Below are positions 15,262 through 24,089 of a stretch of 33,380 nucleotides of DNA, one piece after another. The notes beneath the pieces are model-generated. The model was not told the origin of the DNA, ran no database searches, and saw only the letters and a program-made list of their open reading frames with translations. A program made the translations under genes and the position numbers. Each line of letters starts with the position of its first letter. Position 1 is the stretch's first letter. Source of the DNA: Oscillospiraceae bacterium (GTDB lineage Bacteria > Bacillota > Clostridia > Oscillospirales > Ruminococcaceae); assembly GCA_028689635.1 (NCBI GenBank), contig JAQVCU010000024.1, forward strand, positions 1 to 33,380. The letters are read 5' to 3'.

Positions 15262-15310
15262 CGAAAAAAGAAATTCCCGCGCCGCGCCGCCCTGCAGCGC
15301 GGCGCGGGAA
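15262..15310 (-). terminator. Attenuating hairpin between binding-protein and permease genes
   Basis: A 13-bp perfect GC-rich stem (15274-15286 with 15298-15310) is followed on the reverse strand by TTTCTTTTTTCG. A second, imperfect GC hairpin lies at about 15176-15215 in the same 246-bp gap. Such structures commonly let the solute-binding protein be made in excess over the permeases. Confidence 0.75.
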
Positions 15311-15337
15311 CCGATAGCCACGGGAGCATCTTCGCTT

Positions 15338-16732
15338 TTATGCGCCCCCCGAGGCCTGTTTTTCGCTCTCGGCTTTCCACTGGGCAATGACCGTCTCTTT
15401 CACCTGCTCCCAGCTCTTTCCGCCCTGGGCATATTCCAGCAGCGCCGCGCCAAATTTATCTTTAAAGCTCTGGTTGGGAAAAATGGTAAAGTTCCAGGGC
15501 ACCGATTCGGTCCCTTCTTTCTCCATCCAGCGCAGCACCTCCCGGGCCAAGGGGTCTCCCGGGCGCTCGTCCTCTTCAAAGGTATCAAAGGGAGCGATAA
15601 AGTTCAGCTCCTCCACCACAAAGCGTTTCCCCGTCTCGCTGGAATAAAGCCAGAACAAAAAATCCTCCGCCAGTTTTTGCTGCCGTTCCGAGGATTCTTT
15701 GTTAACGGCAAGAAAATTTTCGGTGCCGGTGCAAAGGCCCTGCCCCTCTTCCCCTTCGATCCCCGTGTAGACCGGCAGGAAACGGATGTCTTCTTCCGCC
15801 ACCACATTGCCGCTGACGCCGCTGATCTGGCTCCAGGCCCAGTTGCCGTTTTGCACCATCGCCGCCTTGCCCAGGGCAAACTCCGCCATGGAATCGTCGG
15901 TGGATTTGCCGCCCAGCAGCCCCGGGGCCGTAACGGAATTGTTGAGATACAGGTCAAAAATGTTTTTGTAGTTGTCGCTGTATTGGAAAAGGATCTCGCC
16001 AGTCTCGTCCCCTGTCAGGTCGATCTCATTGTTTTTAAATTCGTAATAGAGGGGGATATTGGCCAAATGGGTCTGCCATCTCCAATCATCGCCGGGGGCA
16101 AGGCTGGTGGAAGCAAAAACGCCTTCGATCCCCAGCGCCTCCTTTCTGGCGGTCATATCTTCCACCACGCTGCGGAGCATCCCAAAATTATTGACATCCT
16201 CCATGGAAGCCGCCTTGGCTCCGTCCATGGCAAAATACCGCTCCATGATGGCATTGTTGTAGATGATGCCGTAGCCCTCCACCACATAGGGGATGCCATA
16301 CACTCCTTCCCCGTCCTCAATGGCCAGGCTTTTATCGGAAAGATGGGCATACAGCTGGCTATCGGAAAGATCGGCGCAATAGTCCTTCCAGGCGGCATAA
16401 CCCTTTGGCCCGTTGATCTGAAAAATATCCGGGGCGTCGGATTTGACGATCTCGGATTTGAGCGTCTGCTCGTAGGTCCCGCTGGCAGCGGTGGTGACGA
16501 TAAGCCTAACGCCGCTCTCGGCCTCATAGGCCCTGGCGATCTCGTCGTAAACCCCGGCGATCTCCGGCTTAAAATTGAGGTAGCGGATAGAATCTCCGGA
16601 GCCCCCGGAAGAGGAACCGGAGCCCGCCGAAGATCCTCCGGAACCAGACGTTCCCGATGACCCGGAATTCCCGCAGGCGGCCATCGACAAAACAAGCGCC
16701 GCCGCTACAAAAACAGTAAACAGCTTTTTCAT
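15338..16732 (-). CDS. Extracellular sugar-binding lipoprotein (MalE-like)
   Basis: A 464-residue solute-binding protein of the SBP_bac_1 type. The signal peptide MKKLFTVFVAAALVLSMAAC ends in a lipobox with Cys20, so the mature protein is anchored to the membrane by a lipid. A Gly/Ser-rich linker (about residues 21-48) is followed by the two-lobed binding domain, with typical features such as the KSDAPDIFQINGP block and the aromatic WAWSQISG segment. GGAGG lies 7 nt before the ATG. It is the first gene of a five-gene unit with two permeases, MalQ and GlgP, which makes maltodextrin or a similar alpha-glucan oligomer the likely ligand. The ligand itself cannot be read from the sequence. Confidence 0.9.
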   Translation of the reverse strand: MKKLFTVFVAAALVLSMAACGNSGSSGTSGSGGSSAGSGSSSGGSGDSIRYLNFKPEIAGVYDEIARAYEAESGVRLIVTTAASGTYEQTLKSEIVKSDAPDIFQINGPKGYAAWKDYCADLSDSQLYAHLSDKSLAIEDGEGVYGIPYVVEGYGIIYNNAIMERYFAMDGAKAASMEDVNNFGMLRSVVEDMTARKEALGIEGVFASTSLAPGDDWRWQTHLANIPLYYEFKNNEIDLTGDETGEILFQYSDNYKNIFDLYLNNSVTAPGLLGGKSTDDSMAEFALGKAAMVQNGNWAWSQISGVSGNVVAEEDIRFLPVYTGIEGEEGQGLCTGTENFLAVNKESSERQQKLAEDFLFWLYSSETGKRFVVEELNFIAPFDTFEEDERPGDPLAREVLRWMEKEGTESVPWNFTIFPNQSFKDKFGAALLEYAQGGKSWEQVKETVIAQWKAESEKQASGGA

Positions 16733-16811
16733 TTTTATTCCTCCAATCAGGTTCCCGGCGGCACGCCGGAAACCTTGTTTTTTGGCACATGCTTTCAGGG
16801 GCTATCACTCC

Positions 16812-16839
16812 AGTTTATTTTGCGCGGTTCCCCGCTCAA
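16812..16839 (-). promoter_or_regulatory. Candidate promoter of the maltodextrin operon
   Basis: On the reverse strand, TTGAGC (16839-16834), a 16-bp spacer and TAAACT (16817-16812). The -10 is the same hexamer as proposed for galK. Between it and the start codon lies a GC hairpin (16751-16774, GTTCCCGGCG pairing with CGCCGGAAAC with one G-U pair). No adjacent LacI/AraC regulator gene is present. Confidence 0.4.
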
Positions 16840-16934
16840 TTATCCGCACTTTTCAAAAGTTTGCGCCGCAGCGCTCTAAAAAATGCCGTTTCCTCCCTTA
16901 CCTTTTTTTTACGTTTCAATTACCCAACTTTGGT

Positions 16935-16962
16935 TCCCGGCCCGGGACAATTCCGTTATGAT
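16935..16962 (+). promoter_or_regulatory. Candidate promoter region of the alkaline phosphatase gene with small palindrome
   Basis: TATGAT at 16957-16962 matches 5 of 6 of the -10 consensus; the -35 position (16934-16939, TTCCCG) is poor. The 13-nt symmetrical sequence TCCCGGCCCGGGA (16935-16947) overlaps the -35, which would suit an activator- or repressor-controlled promoter. No recognisable Pho box was found. Confidence 0.35.
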
Positions 16963-17001
16963 GGGAACTGCGAAAAAAATTAGAAATCTGGAGGATCTTG
17001 T

Positions 17002-18549
17002 ATGAATTTCAAACGTTCTTTGGCCGCTTTTCTGGCCGCTGCCGCGGCAATGACCGCCTTTGCAGGATGCAGCAGTACGGCGCCCAGCGCGGCGCCGGCT
17101 CCCGCTTCTTCCGTCTCCGCCTCGACTCCCGCCGCCGCGCCCGAAAAAATCAAAACCCCAAAATATGTCTTTCTCTTTATTGGAGACGGCATGAGCTATC
17201 CCCAGTTCCAGGCCGCGTCCGACTATCTGGGCGCTGTGGCCCAGGATCCCAGCGATGAGATCCTGAAAGGCGGAAAAACCCTTTCCTTTATGAATTTCCC
17301 CGTCGCCGGTTCCGCCGCCACCTTCGATTCTACCTCCTTCTGCCCGGACTCCGCTTCCACCGCCACCTCCATCTCCACCGGGCACAAGACCCACAGCGGC
17401 ACCATCAATATGAATGAAAGCAAGACCCAAAGCTACGAGACCATCGCCGAAAAGCTGAAAAAACAGCTTGGCTTTAAAATCGGCATCGTCTCCAGCGTCA
17501 ATCTCAATCATGCGACGCCCGCCGCATTTTATGCCCATCAGGCCAGCCGCAACAGTTACTACGAGATCAGCGAGGAGCTGGTGGACAGCGGTTTTGAGTA
17601 TTTTGCCGGCGGCGGCCTGAAACAGACCACCGGCGCCGACAAGGACAAAACCGACAGCTATGAAGTGGCCGCTGCCGCCGGTTACAAGGTCATCAAGACC
17701 CAGGCCGAAGCCGAAGCTCTGACCAGTGCGGACGGCAAAGCGATCATCATCGGCGAGACCCTGGCCGACAGCGACTCCCTCTCCTACGACAACGACCGCG
17801 CCGACGCCGAATGGTCCCTGCGCGACTACGTCAAAAAAGGGATCGAAGTACTGGATAACGACGCCGGATTCTTTATGATGGTCGAGGGCGGCAAGATCGA
17901 CTGGGCCTGCCACGCCAATGATGCCGGTTCTACCATCGCCGATACCATCGCCATGGCCGACGCGGTAGACGAAGCCATCGCTTTTTACAACCAGCATCCC
18001 GACGAGACCTTGATCCTGGTCACCGGCGACCACGAGACCGGCGGCCTGACCATCGGCTATGCCGGCACAGACTACGACACCTTCCTCACCAACCTCACCA
18101 ACCAAAAGGTCTCCTACGCCAAATTTGACGCCGACTACGTGGCCGGTTACAAAGAGAACAGCACCCCCTTTGCCGACGTCCTCGTCGATGTAAAAGAATG
18201 CTTTGGCCTGATGACCAAAGATGACTCCGACGCCACTGAAGAAAGCAAACTGGTCCTCACCGACTATGAGCTGGGCCTGCTGGAAGCCGCTTACGCCGCC
18301 ACCATGGCTCCGGATTCCGAAGAAGATCCCACCCAGGCGGAGTATGTCCTCTACGGCTCCTACGAGCCCCTGACCGTCACCATCACCCACCTGCTCAACA
18401 ACAAATCCGGCATCAACTTTGCTTCTTACGCTCACACCGGCCTGCCCGTGGCCGTGTTCGCCCAGGGTGCCGGTCAGGAGCTCTTTGAAGGCTACTACGA
18501 CAACACCCAGATCTACCACAAAATGGCGGAACTGCTGAACGTCCAGTAA
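17002..18549 (+). CDS. Alkaline phosphatase, lipoprotein form
   Basis: A 515-residue PhoA-type phosphomonoesterase that releases phosphate from many esters outside the cell. The signal peptide ends in FAGC with Cys23 as a lipid-modified residue, followed by an Ala/Ser/Pro linker. Catalytic and metal residues are recognisable: the GDGMS aspartate near 62, the nucleophile Ser117 in CPDSASTATS, the MMVEGGKIDWACHAND block, the LVTGDHETGG block and a C-terminal HTGLPV histidine. GGAGG lies 7 nt before the ATG. Acidic/Ser insertions relative to the E. coli enzyme are typical of Firmicutes forms. It is followed by a terminator and then a yibE/F gene, possibly as a separate unit. Gene symbols phoA/phoB are both used for this family, so none is given. 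Confidence 0.94.
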   Translation: MNFKRSLAAFLAAAAAMTAFAGCSSTAPSAAPAPASSVSASTPAAAPEKIKTPKYVFLFIGDGMSYPQFQAASDYLGAVAQDPSDEILKGGKTLSFMNFPVAGSAATFDSTSFCPDSASTATSISTGHKTHSGTINMNESKTQSYETIAEKLKKQLGFKIGIVSSVNLNHATPAAFYAHQASRNSYYEISEELVDSGFEYFAGGGLKQTTGADKDKTDSYEVAAAAGYKVIKTQAEAEALTSADGKAIIIGETLADSDSLSYDNDRADAEWSLRDYVKKGIEVLDNDAGFFMMVEGGKIDWACHANDAGSTIADTIAMADAVDEAIAFYNQHPDETLILVTGDHETGGLTIGYAGTDYDTFLTNLTNQKVSYAKFDADYVAGYKENSTPFADVLVDVKECFGLMTKDDSDATEESKLVLTDYELGLLEAAYAATMAPDSEEDPTQAEYVLYGSYEPLTVTITHLLNNKSGINFASYAHTGLPVAVFAQGAGQELFEGYYDNTQIYHKMAELLNVQ

Positions 18550-18571
18550 CCTCCCCTAAAAAACAACAGAA

Positions 18572-18603
18572 AAAACGCGGGCGGTTTGCCGTCCGCGTTT
18601 TCC
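18572..18603 (+). terminator. Terminator after the alkaline phosphatase gene
   Basis: AAAACGCGGGCGG (18572-18584) pairs with CCGTCCGCGTTTT (18589-18601) with one G-U pair and a 4-nt loop. The T-rich end of the right arm gives a short U-tract. Confidence 0.7.
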
Positions 18604-18628
18604 CTGTCTGGAAAGGATCCTATATCCT

Positions 18629-19807
18629 ATGATGAAATTGCGTGTGCCCACAAAAAAACAGCTGCTCCACCAACTGCCGGTGCTTTTGTTCCTTGTTTTG
18701 ACGGTGGTGCTTTGGCTGCTGCCCACCGGCTTTGAAGACGCCGTGATCTACCGGGACGCCAACCACTGCGCCGCCCGGGTCATCGCGGCGGATAATAGCG
18801 CCATCGTCGATACCGGCCTTGTGCGCAGCGGCGAGCAGACCTGTACGATTCAGCTGCTGGGCAGCCCCTGGAAGGGCCAAACCGTCACCGGCGTGAATCT
18901 GCTCTCCGGGTCTTTGGAAAACGATAAACTTTTTGTCCCGGGAGATAAAGCCCTGGTGCTGATCAACAGCCAGGAAGGATCGATCCTCTCTGTCAGCATG
19001 ATCGACCACTACCGCATCGGCCAGGAATTGTTCCTTGGGCTTGCCTTTATCGTTTTTCTGGTGCTGTTTGCCGGAAAAACCGGTCTGCGGGCGGTGCTCT
19101 CTTTCCTTTTTACCGTCCTTGCCATTTGGAAGGTGCTCATTCCCAGCTATCTAAAAGGCTACCACCCGATCTATGTTGGCCTGGCCGTTACCTTTGTGCT
19201 TACCCTCGCCATCATCTCCCTGGTATACGGTTTCGACCGCCGCACCCTCGCCGCGGTGGGCGGGGCCTTGGCGGGGCTTCTTGTCACCTGCCTGCTGGGG
19301 GCGCTTTTCACCAGCCAATTTAAGATCCACGGCGCCATTATGCCTTATTCGGAAAGCCTGCTCTACAGCGGCTATCAAGGCCTGAACCTGACGCAGATCT
19401 TTATGGCCAGCATCTTCATCGGCTCTTCCGGCGCCGTGATGGATCTCGCGGTGGATATTACCTCCGCTGTCTATGAGGTCGTTCAGAAAAAGCCGGGGAT
19501 CGGCTGGCTGGAGGCGACGCGATCTGGTTTTAATGTGGGCCGCGCCGCCATGGGTACCATGACCACCACCCTGCTGCTGGCCTATTCCGGAGGCTATGTC
19601 GCGCTGCTGATGGTCTTTATGGCCCAGGGTACGCCGCTTTACAACGTGTTCAATTACAAGTATGTTTCGGCGGAGATCATCGACACCGTGGTGGGAAGCT
19701 TCGGTTTGGTCAGCGTAGCCCCTTTGACCGCCCTGGCCAGCGGATTGCTGCTTACCCGAAAAAAAGGCCCTGTCCTGCCCGCCGGTGAAAAGCAGCCGCA
19801 GCCCTAA
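18629..19807 (+). CDS. YibE/F family multipass membrane protein
   Basis: A 392-residue protein with one N-terminal helix, an extracytoplasmic beta-rich domain of about 100 residues (about 40-135), and then seven or so hydrophobic helices. The conserved YibE/F segments are present: FIGSSGAVMDLAVDITSAVY and the GFNVGRAAMGTMTTTLLLAY block, followed by a final helix before a basic tail. The family is widespread in Gram-positive bacteria and remains without an agreed function; transport or signalling has been proposed. AAAGGA lies 12 nt before the ATG. It lies downstream of the phosphatase and its terminator, so its own promoter or read-through is needed. Many genomes have two adjacent yibE/F genes, but only one is here. 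Confidence 0.88.
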   Translation: MMKLRVPTKKQLLHQLPVLLFLVLTVVLWLLPTGFEDAVIYRDANHCAARVIAADNSAIVDTGLVRSGEQTCTIQLLGSPWKGQTVTGVNLLSGSLENDKLFVPGDKALVLINSQEGSILSVSMIDHYRIGQELFLGLAFIVFLVLFAGKTGLRAVLSFLFTVLAIWKVLIPSYLKGYHPIYVGLAVTFVLTLAIISLVYGFDRRTLAAVGGALAGLLVTCLLGALFTSQFKIHGAIMPYSESLLYSGYQGLNLTQIFMASIFIGSSGAVMDLAVDITSAVYEVVQKKPGIGWLEATRSGFNVGRAAMGTMTTTLLLAYSGGYVALLMVFMAQGTPLYNVFNYKYVSAEIIDTVVGSFGLVSVAPLTALASGLLLTRKKGPVLPAGEKQPQP

Positions 19808-19854
19808 TCGCTGTTTTGGCTCTGTGCCGCCAAAAAACTCCGCCGCCGAAAAAA

Positions 19855-19897
19855 ATCAGATACAGGGCGCAGCCAAAACGCGGCCGCGCCCTGTATC
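19855..19897 (-). terminator. Terminator of the esterase gene (convergent with yibE/F)
   Basis: A 12-bp perfect stem (19859-19870 with 19886-19897) and a 15-nt loop. On the reverse strand it is followed by TGATTTTTTTC. It is weaker in the forward direction because no T-tract follows there. Confidence 0.8.
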
Positions 19898-19929
19898 CCG
19901 TTAAGGCCTGTGCCGGGGTGCGGCTTTCT

Positions 19930-20649
19930 TTATCCGCCGCTCTCCACTGTAAGATAATTCACTCCGCGGACGATCCTCTCTGTCACATCCTGAAAATGCC
20001 CGCCGGGACGGTTTTCAAAAAAGGGGGCGGCCCCTTTCTCTTCCAGCGACCGCGCTACTTCCAACGTACAGCGCTCTACCGCGGCCATTCTTTGGCTCTT
20101 TGTGTTTTTTTCCCGGTCTCCCAAAGAGAGATACAGCCGCCGGGGAACCCGGCAGATGGAACGCTCCCTCGCGTATTGGGAAAAGCCGTCGAACCAGAGG
20201 GATCCGGACATGGAAGCCGCCCCGTCAAAGACGTCGGTCTGATACAGTGCCCACACCGCAAAAAGCCCCGCCAGGGAATAGCCCGCAAGGCCGCGGAAAA
20301 CCGGCTGGGCCGGGAGCTCCCGCTCCACATGGGGGATGATCTGTCCGGTCAGGCGCGCCAAATGCGCCCCGGCCTCTCCCGCAAAATCTTCCCCGCCCCG
20401 AAAAGCCTTTTCCGCAGGCCAGGGGGAAAGATCCCGGTTCCAGTCAATGCGGCTGATCGCGGCCAGAATCGGCCGGGGGCCGGTCAGGCTCTGCCATACC
20501 GCTTTTGCTTCTTCCCTCTCCGCATGGAGATACACGATCTGGCGCGCCGCCCCTTCCGGCAGAAAAACATCCACCCGGCAGCGCGCGAATTCCAACTCCA
20601 GCAAATTCATCACCCTTTCGGCAGCGCGGCGGCAAGTATTTTCCCCCAT
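19930..20649 (-). CDS. Alpha/beta-hydrolase esterase (esterase D / enterochelin-esterase-like)
   Basis: A 239-residue hydrolase. The nucleophile elbow is GYSLAG with a central serine, followed by the family-typical FAVWALY helix and the SGSLWFDGF block. The acid residue is probably in SLGDREKN, and the catalytic histidine in PGGHFQD near the C-terminus. This order and spacing match the putative esterase family that includes Fes/IroE- and S-formylglutathione-hydrolase-like proteins; the substrate cannot be inferred. The start is uncertain. ATG 20649 is chosen because a promoter (20681-20709) would start transcription after the TTG at 20709. An internal ATG at the MNLLELEF stretch is another option. 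The gene stands alone between the yibE/F and trp units. Confidence 0.75.
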   Translation of the reverse strand: MGENTCRRAAERVMNLLELEFARCRVDVFLPEGAARQIVYLHAEREEAKAVWQSLTGPRPILAAISRIDWNRDLSPWPAEKAFRGGEDFAGEAGAHLARLTGQIIPHVERELPAQPVFRGLAGYSLAGLFAVWALYQTDVFDGAASMSGSLWFDGFSQYARERSICRVPRRLYLSLGDREKNTKSQRMAAVERCTLEVARSLEEKGAAPFFENRPGGHFQDVTERIVRGVNYLTVESGG

Positions 20650-20680
20650 TTCCCCGCCGTAAAACGCTTCTTTGGCTTTA

Positions 20681-20709
20681 AGGATAACATCCCCTCCCCC
20701 CTTTGGCAA
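20681..20709 (-). promoter_or_regulatory. Candidate promoter of the esterase gene
   Basis: On the reverse strand, TTGCCA (20709-20704), a 17-bp spacer and TATCCT (20686-20681). It starts within 10 bp of the trp terminator and leaves a leader of about 25 nt before ATG 20649. Confidence 0.45.
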
Positions 20710-20710
20710 G

Positions 20711-20754
20711 AAAAAGCCAAAAGCCCGCCGCCGGAAAACCGGCGACGGGCTTTT
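20711..20754 (-). terminator. Terminator of the trp operon
   Basis: AAAAGCCCGCCGCCGG (20719-20734) pairs with CCGGCGACGGGCTTTT (20739-20754) with one mismatch and an AAAA loop. The reverse strand continues TTTTGGCTTTTTC. It lies 11 bp after the trpA stop. Confidence 0.88.
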
Positions 20755-20765
20755 CTTATGAACGA

Positions 20766-21536
20766 TCAGCGGATCGCTTTTTTCATATCGGCTACATACT
20801 TCTCCACATGGGGGACGCAGCCTTCTCCGTATTGGGCGCAGAGCTTGACAATGGCGGAACCGACGATGACCCCGTCGGCACAGCGCGCCATCCGCGCCGC
20901 CTGCTCTGGCGTGGATATCCCAAAGCCCACCGCGCAGGGGATCTCCTTTGCCTTTTTCACCAGTTCCACCATGGCAGCGACATCGGTGGTGATGGAGGCG
21001 CGGGTCCCTGTGACGCCCAGGGAGGAAACGCAGTAGACAAAACCGGACGCCTCGGCCGCGATGCGGCTGATGCGTTCCTTAGAGGTGGGGGCGATCATCG
21101 AGATCAGTTCCACCTCGTACTGACGGCAAAACCCGTCAAACTCCTGTTTTTCCTCAAAGGGGATATCCGGCAGGATAAGCCCGTCAACGCCAATATCCCT
21201 GCAGGTGGAGATAAAACGCTCCGACCCATAGGAAAACACCACATTGGCGTAGGTCATAAACACCAGTGGGATCTTCACTTTCTGCCGCAGGGAACGCACC
21301 ATTGCAAAAATTTTGTCGGTGGTCACATGGCCGGACAGAGCCCGGATGTTCGCCGCCTGAATGACCGGCCCCTCTGCGGTCGGATCGGAAAAAGGGATCC
21401 CCAGCTCGATCAGATCGGCCCCGGCCCGCTCCATGGCGATGACCAGCCGCTCCGTTGTCTCCAGAGAAGGATCCCCGCAGGTAAGAAACGGGATAAAAGC
21501 CTTTCCATGGTCAAAAGCCTTCGCAAGCTCACTCAT
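20766..21536 (-). CDS. trpA: Tryptophan synthase alpha subunit
   Basis: A 256-residue TIM-barrel protein that cleaves indole-3-glycerol phosphate to indole and glyceraldehyde-3-phosphate and channels indole to TrpB. Catalytic residues Glu44 and Asp51 lie in [14 protein letters not shown]. Other signatures are FLTCGDPS near the start and [11 protein letters not shown] and [10 protein letters not shown] in the C-terminal half, which bind the phosphate. ATG 21536 has GGAGG 6 nt upstream and overlaps the end of trpB by 8 bp, so the subunits are translationally coupled. It is the last gene of the operon, and a terminator follows. Confidence 0.97.
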   Translation of the reverse strand: MSELAKAFDHGKAFIPFLTCGDPSLETTERLVIAMERAGADLIELGIPFSDPTAEGPVIQAANIRALSGHVTTDKIFAMVRSLRQKVKIPLVFMTYANVVFSYGSERFISTCRDIGVDGLILPDIPFEEKQEFDGFCRQYEVELISMIAPTSKERISRIAAEASGFVYCVSSLGVTGTRASITTDVAAMVELVKKAKEIPCAVGFGISTPEQAARMARCADGVIVGSAIVKLCAQYGEGCVPHVEKYVADMKKAIR

Positions 21537-22719
21537 ATAGATCCTCCCCTCGATACCGCGCAATGGCGGCGCAGTCCTTGTCCCCCCGCCCGGAAATATT
21601 GACGACAAGGATCTGATCTTTGGACATTTCCGGCGCCAGACGCATGGCGTGGGCTACGGCGTGGGCGCTTTCAATGGCCGGAATGATCCCCTCCATGCGG
21701 GAGAGGTATTCAAAGGCCCTTACCGCCTCATCGTCTGTCACCGCCACATATTCCGCGCGGCCAATGTCGTGCAGATAGGCGTGTTCCGGGCCGATCCCGG
21801 GGTAATCAAGGCCCGCTGAAATGGAGTATACCGGCGCGATCTGCCCGTATTCATCCTGGCAAAAATAGGATTTCATACCGTGGAAGATCCCCAAGCGTCC
21901 GGTGTTGATGGTAGCCGCAGTGTCCAGGGTATCGATCCCCCTGCCCGCCGCCTCGCAGCCGATAAGCCGCACTCCATTTTCTGGGATAAAATGATAAAAT
22001 GCGCCGATGGCGTTGGAACCTCCGCCAACGCAGGCGACGACAGCGTCCGGAAGCCTGCCCTCCTTTGCCTGCAGCTGGTCGCGGATCTCCCGGCTGATGA
22101 CCGCCTGAAAATCCCGGACGATCTCGGGGAACGGCGCCGGGCCCATAACGGAACCCAGCAGATAGTGGGTATCCTCAATGCGGGAGGTCCATTCCCGAAA
22201 AGTCTCGGAAACCGCGTCCTTCAGCGTCGCTGTGCCAGCGTCCACCGGATGTACCTTTGCGCCCAGCAGGCGCATGCGGTAAACGTTCAGCGCCTGCCGC
22301 TGGCAATCCTCTCTGCCCATAAAGATCTCGCACTCCATCCCCATCATGGCGGCCGCCGTGGCAGTAGCCACGCCGTGCTGCCCCGCGCCGGTCTCGGCGA
22401 TGACGCGGGTCTTGCCCATGCGCTTTGCCAGCAGGATCTGCCCCAGGACGTTATTGATCTTATGAGCGCCGGTATGGTTAAGATCCTCGCGCTTTAAATA
22501 AATTTTTGCGCCGCCCAGATCCCGGGTCATGCGCTGGGCGTAATACAGCCTACTGGGACGCCCTGCGTATTCATTGAGCAGCTCTGTCAATTCCCGGTTA
22601 AAATCCGGATCGTCCTTGTATTTGCGGTATGCGGTCTCCAGCTCCAGCATGGCGTTCATCAGCGTTTCCGGGATGTACTGCCCGCCGTGGATCCCAAACC
22701 TTCCTTTTGAATTCATCAT
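21529..22719 (-). CDS. trpB: Tryptophan synthase beta subunit
   Basis: A 396-residue PLP enzyme that joins indole with L-serine to make L-tryptophan. The PLP lysine is K87 in HTGAHKINN. The ammonium-binding glutamate lies in AETGAGQHG, and the phosphate-binding loop is VGGGSNAIG. The length and the [15 protein letters not shown] start are those of the classical TrpB1 type. It starts at one of two adjacent ATGs behind AGAGGGA and overlaps the trpC/F stop by 4 bp. It forms the alpha2-beta2 complex with TrpA encoded next. Confidence 0.98.
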   Translation of the reverse strand: MMNSKGRFGIHGGQYIPETLMNAMLELETAYRKYKDDPDFNRELTELLNEYAGRPSRLYYAQRMTRDLGGAKIYLKREDLNHTGAHKINNVLGQILLAKRMGKTRVIAETGAGQHGVATATAAAMMGMECEIFMGREDCQRQALNVYRMRLLGAKVHPVDAGTATLKDAVSETFREWTSRIEDTHYLLGSVMGPAPFPEIVRDFQAVISREIRDQLQAKEGRLPDAVVACVGGGSNAIGAFYHFIPENGVRLIGCEAAGRGIDTLDTAATINTGRLGIFHGMKSYFCQDEYGQIAPVYSISAGLDYPGIGPEHAYLHDIGRAEYVAVTDDEAVRAFEYLSRMEGIIPAIESAHAVAHAMRLAPEMSKDQILVVNISGRGDKDCAAIARYRGEDLYE

Positions 22720-24077
22720 ATCCCTCTTTCTGCCTGTTCGATCAGGCGAAGCGCCAGCTCCCTGGATTTAGCGCCTGGCGCCGTCTCGATCCCGCTCATG
22801 ACGTCGATCCTTGCCGCGCCGCTTTCCCTCAGGGTCTGCCTAATATTTTCCGGTGTGATCCCTCCAGCCAGGATCACCGGCAGCCGCCCCTCTCGGTTAA
22901 ACTGCCGAAACGCCTCCAACGGCGGGGTATGCCCGGCGCCACCTGCGCTGGCCGGGCCACGGGCGTCTATTAAAACGGCCTCTACCCCGGCGTCTTCAAA
23001 GTACCGCAGAAGTTCACCGGCATTTTCCGTGCCAAACTGGGCCCGGCGCTCTTCCTCGTGAACCGGAATGGTACGGATGGTACCGATCCCCATCCGCCGC
23101 AGCCCCGCCGCGATCTCCCGGGTCTCCTGCAAAGTCTCCCGATGATGCAGCTGGATCAGATCCGGACAAAGCTGTTCGCCCAAGCGCAGGATCTTTCCGG
23201 GCGCGCCGCCCGTTACCAGGCAGCGGCGGGTATCCAGCGCCCTGGCTGCCAGCAGCGGCGCGGCCGCCTCCGGCTTGAGGTTCCAGGCCACAGGCTCCGG
23301 ATAATCCACCACAAACCCCAAAAGGTCGGCGCCCGCCCCGGCGCAGGTCTCCAGGCCGTTTTGATCCATAACGCCGCAGAATTTGATCTCTACCCTGCGG
23401 CACATCCTCCGGTAAAAAAGGGCCGGATCTTTCGCCTGCCAAAGAGCGGTACCCACCAGGGCGGCGTCGGCTCCTCCCGCCACTGCCCTGCGCACGTCTT
23501 CCGGGGTCATCAGCGAGCTCTCGCTGATGAGAAAGGCGCTTTGGGGCCGCTGGGCGGCCAGGCGACGGGTACGTTCCACGTTTCCGCCATCCCGTTCCAG
23601 CTCGCGGATGTTGCGGTTATTGATCCCCACCAGCCGCGCGCCGATGGCCCCGGCCCGGGCTAGTTCTTCCTCTGTGTGGGTCTCCACCAGAACGTCCAGC
23701 CCCAGCTCCCGCGCCTCCCGGTACAGCTTTTCCAGCTGCTCTGGCGGCAGACAGGCGTACATCAAAAGCACCGCAGCGGCCCCCGCCGCCTTTGTCTGCA
23801 CCAGGTCCTCCCGGCAAGTGACAAAATCTTTGCGAAGCACCGGGACGTCTACCGCCTGGCATACCTGGCGAAGCAGCTCTAAGGAGCCGTGAAAATGTTC
23901 CGATTCCGTCACAACGGAGAGCACTGGCGCCCCGGCCGCCGCCAGGCTTTTGGCAAACTCCGCCGGATCCCTGCCCCGCAGCAGATCCCCCTCTTTGGGG
24001 GAAAAGCATTTGATGTCGGGGATCACGATATTTTTCGGCAGGCTTTTGGCCCGCCGCAGCGCTTCTAAAAATGCCAT
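22716..24077 (-). CDS. trpCF: Fused indole-3-glycerol-phosphate synthase / phosphoribosylanthranilate isomerase
   Basis: A 453-residue protein with two TIM-barrel enzymes in series. Residues 1-228 are the synthase: Lys23 in [13 protein letters not shown], Lys83 in LRKDFV, Glu132 in [17 protein letters not shown] at 151-157 and Glu186 in SESSL. Residues 229-453 are the isomerase: Cys234 in IKFCGV, a QLHHRE block and Asp371 in LIDARGP. The protein converts phosphoribosylanthranilate to indole-3-glycerol phosphate. The order C-F matches the E. coli fusion, but the synthase part lacks about 40 N-terminal residues (helix alpha-0 region), and its first motif differs from the usual IK-x-SPSKG. It lies 12 bp after trpD and overlaps trpB. 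The symbol is descriptive. Confidence 0.93.
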   Translation of the reverse strand: MAFLEALRRAKSLPKNIVIPDIKCFSPKEGDLLRGRDPAEFAKSLAAAGAPVLSVVTESEHFHGSLELLRQVCQAVDVPVLRKDFVTCREDLVQTKAAGAAAVLLMYACLPPEQLEKLYREARELGLDVLVETHTEEELARAGAIGARLVGINNRNIRELERDGGNVERTRRLAAQRPQSAFLISESSLMTPEDVRRAVAGGADAALVGTALWQAKDPALFYRRMCRRVEIKFCGVMDQNGLETCAGAGADLLGFVVDYPEPVAWNLKPEAAAPLLAARALDTRRCLVTGGAPGKILRLGEQLCPDLIQLHHRETLQETREIAAGLRRMGIGTIRTIPVHEEERRAQFGTENAGELLRYFEDAGVEAVLIDARGPASAGGAGHTPPLEAFRQFNREGRLPVILAGGITPENIRQTLRESGAARIDVMSGIETAPGAKSRELALRLIEQAERGI

Positions 24078-24089
24078 AGCCGCTCCCTC

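Noticed and set aside
14528-16660. Very long forward open frame (710 codons)
   Set aside because: It is antisense to the permease and binding-protein genes and has no recognisable domain.
16909-18519. Long reverse open frame (536 codons, Gly/Val-rich)
   Set aside because: It is antisense to the alkaline phosphatase gene, which has a signal peptide, ribosome binding site and all catalytic motifs.
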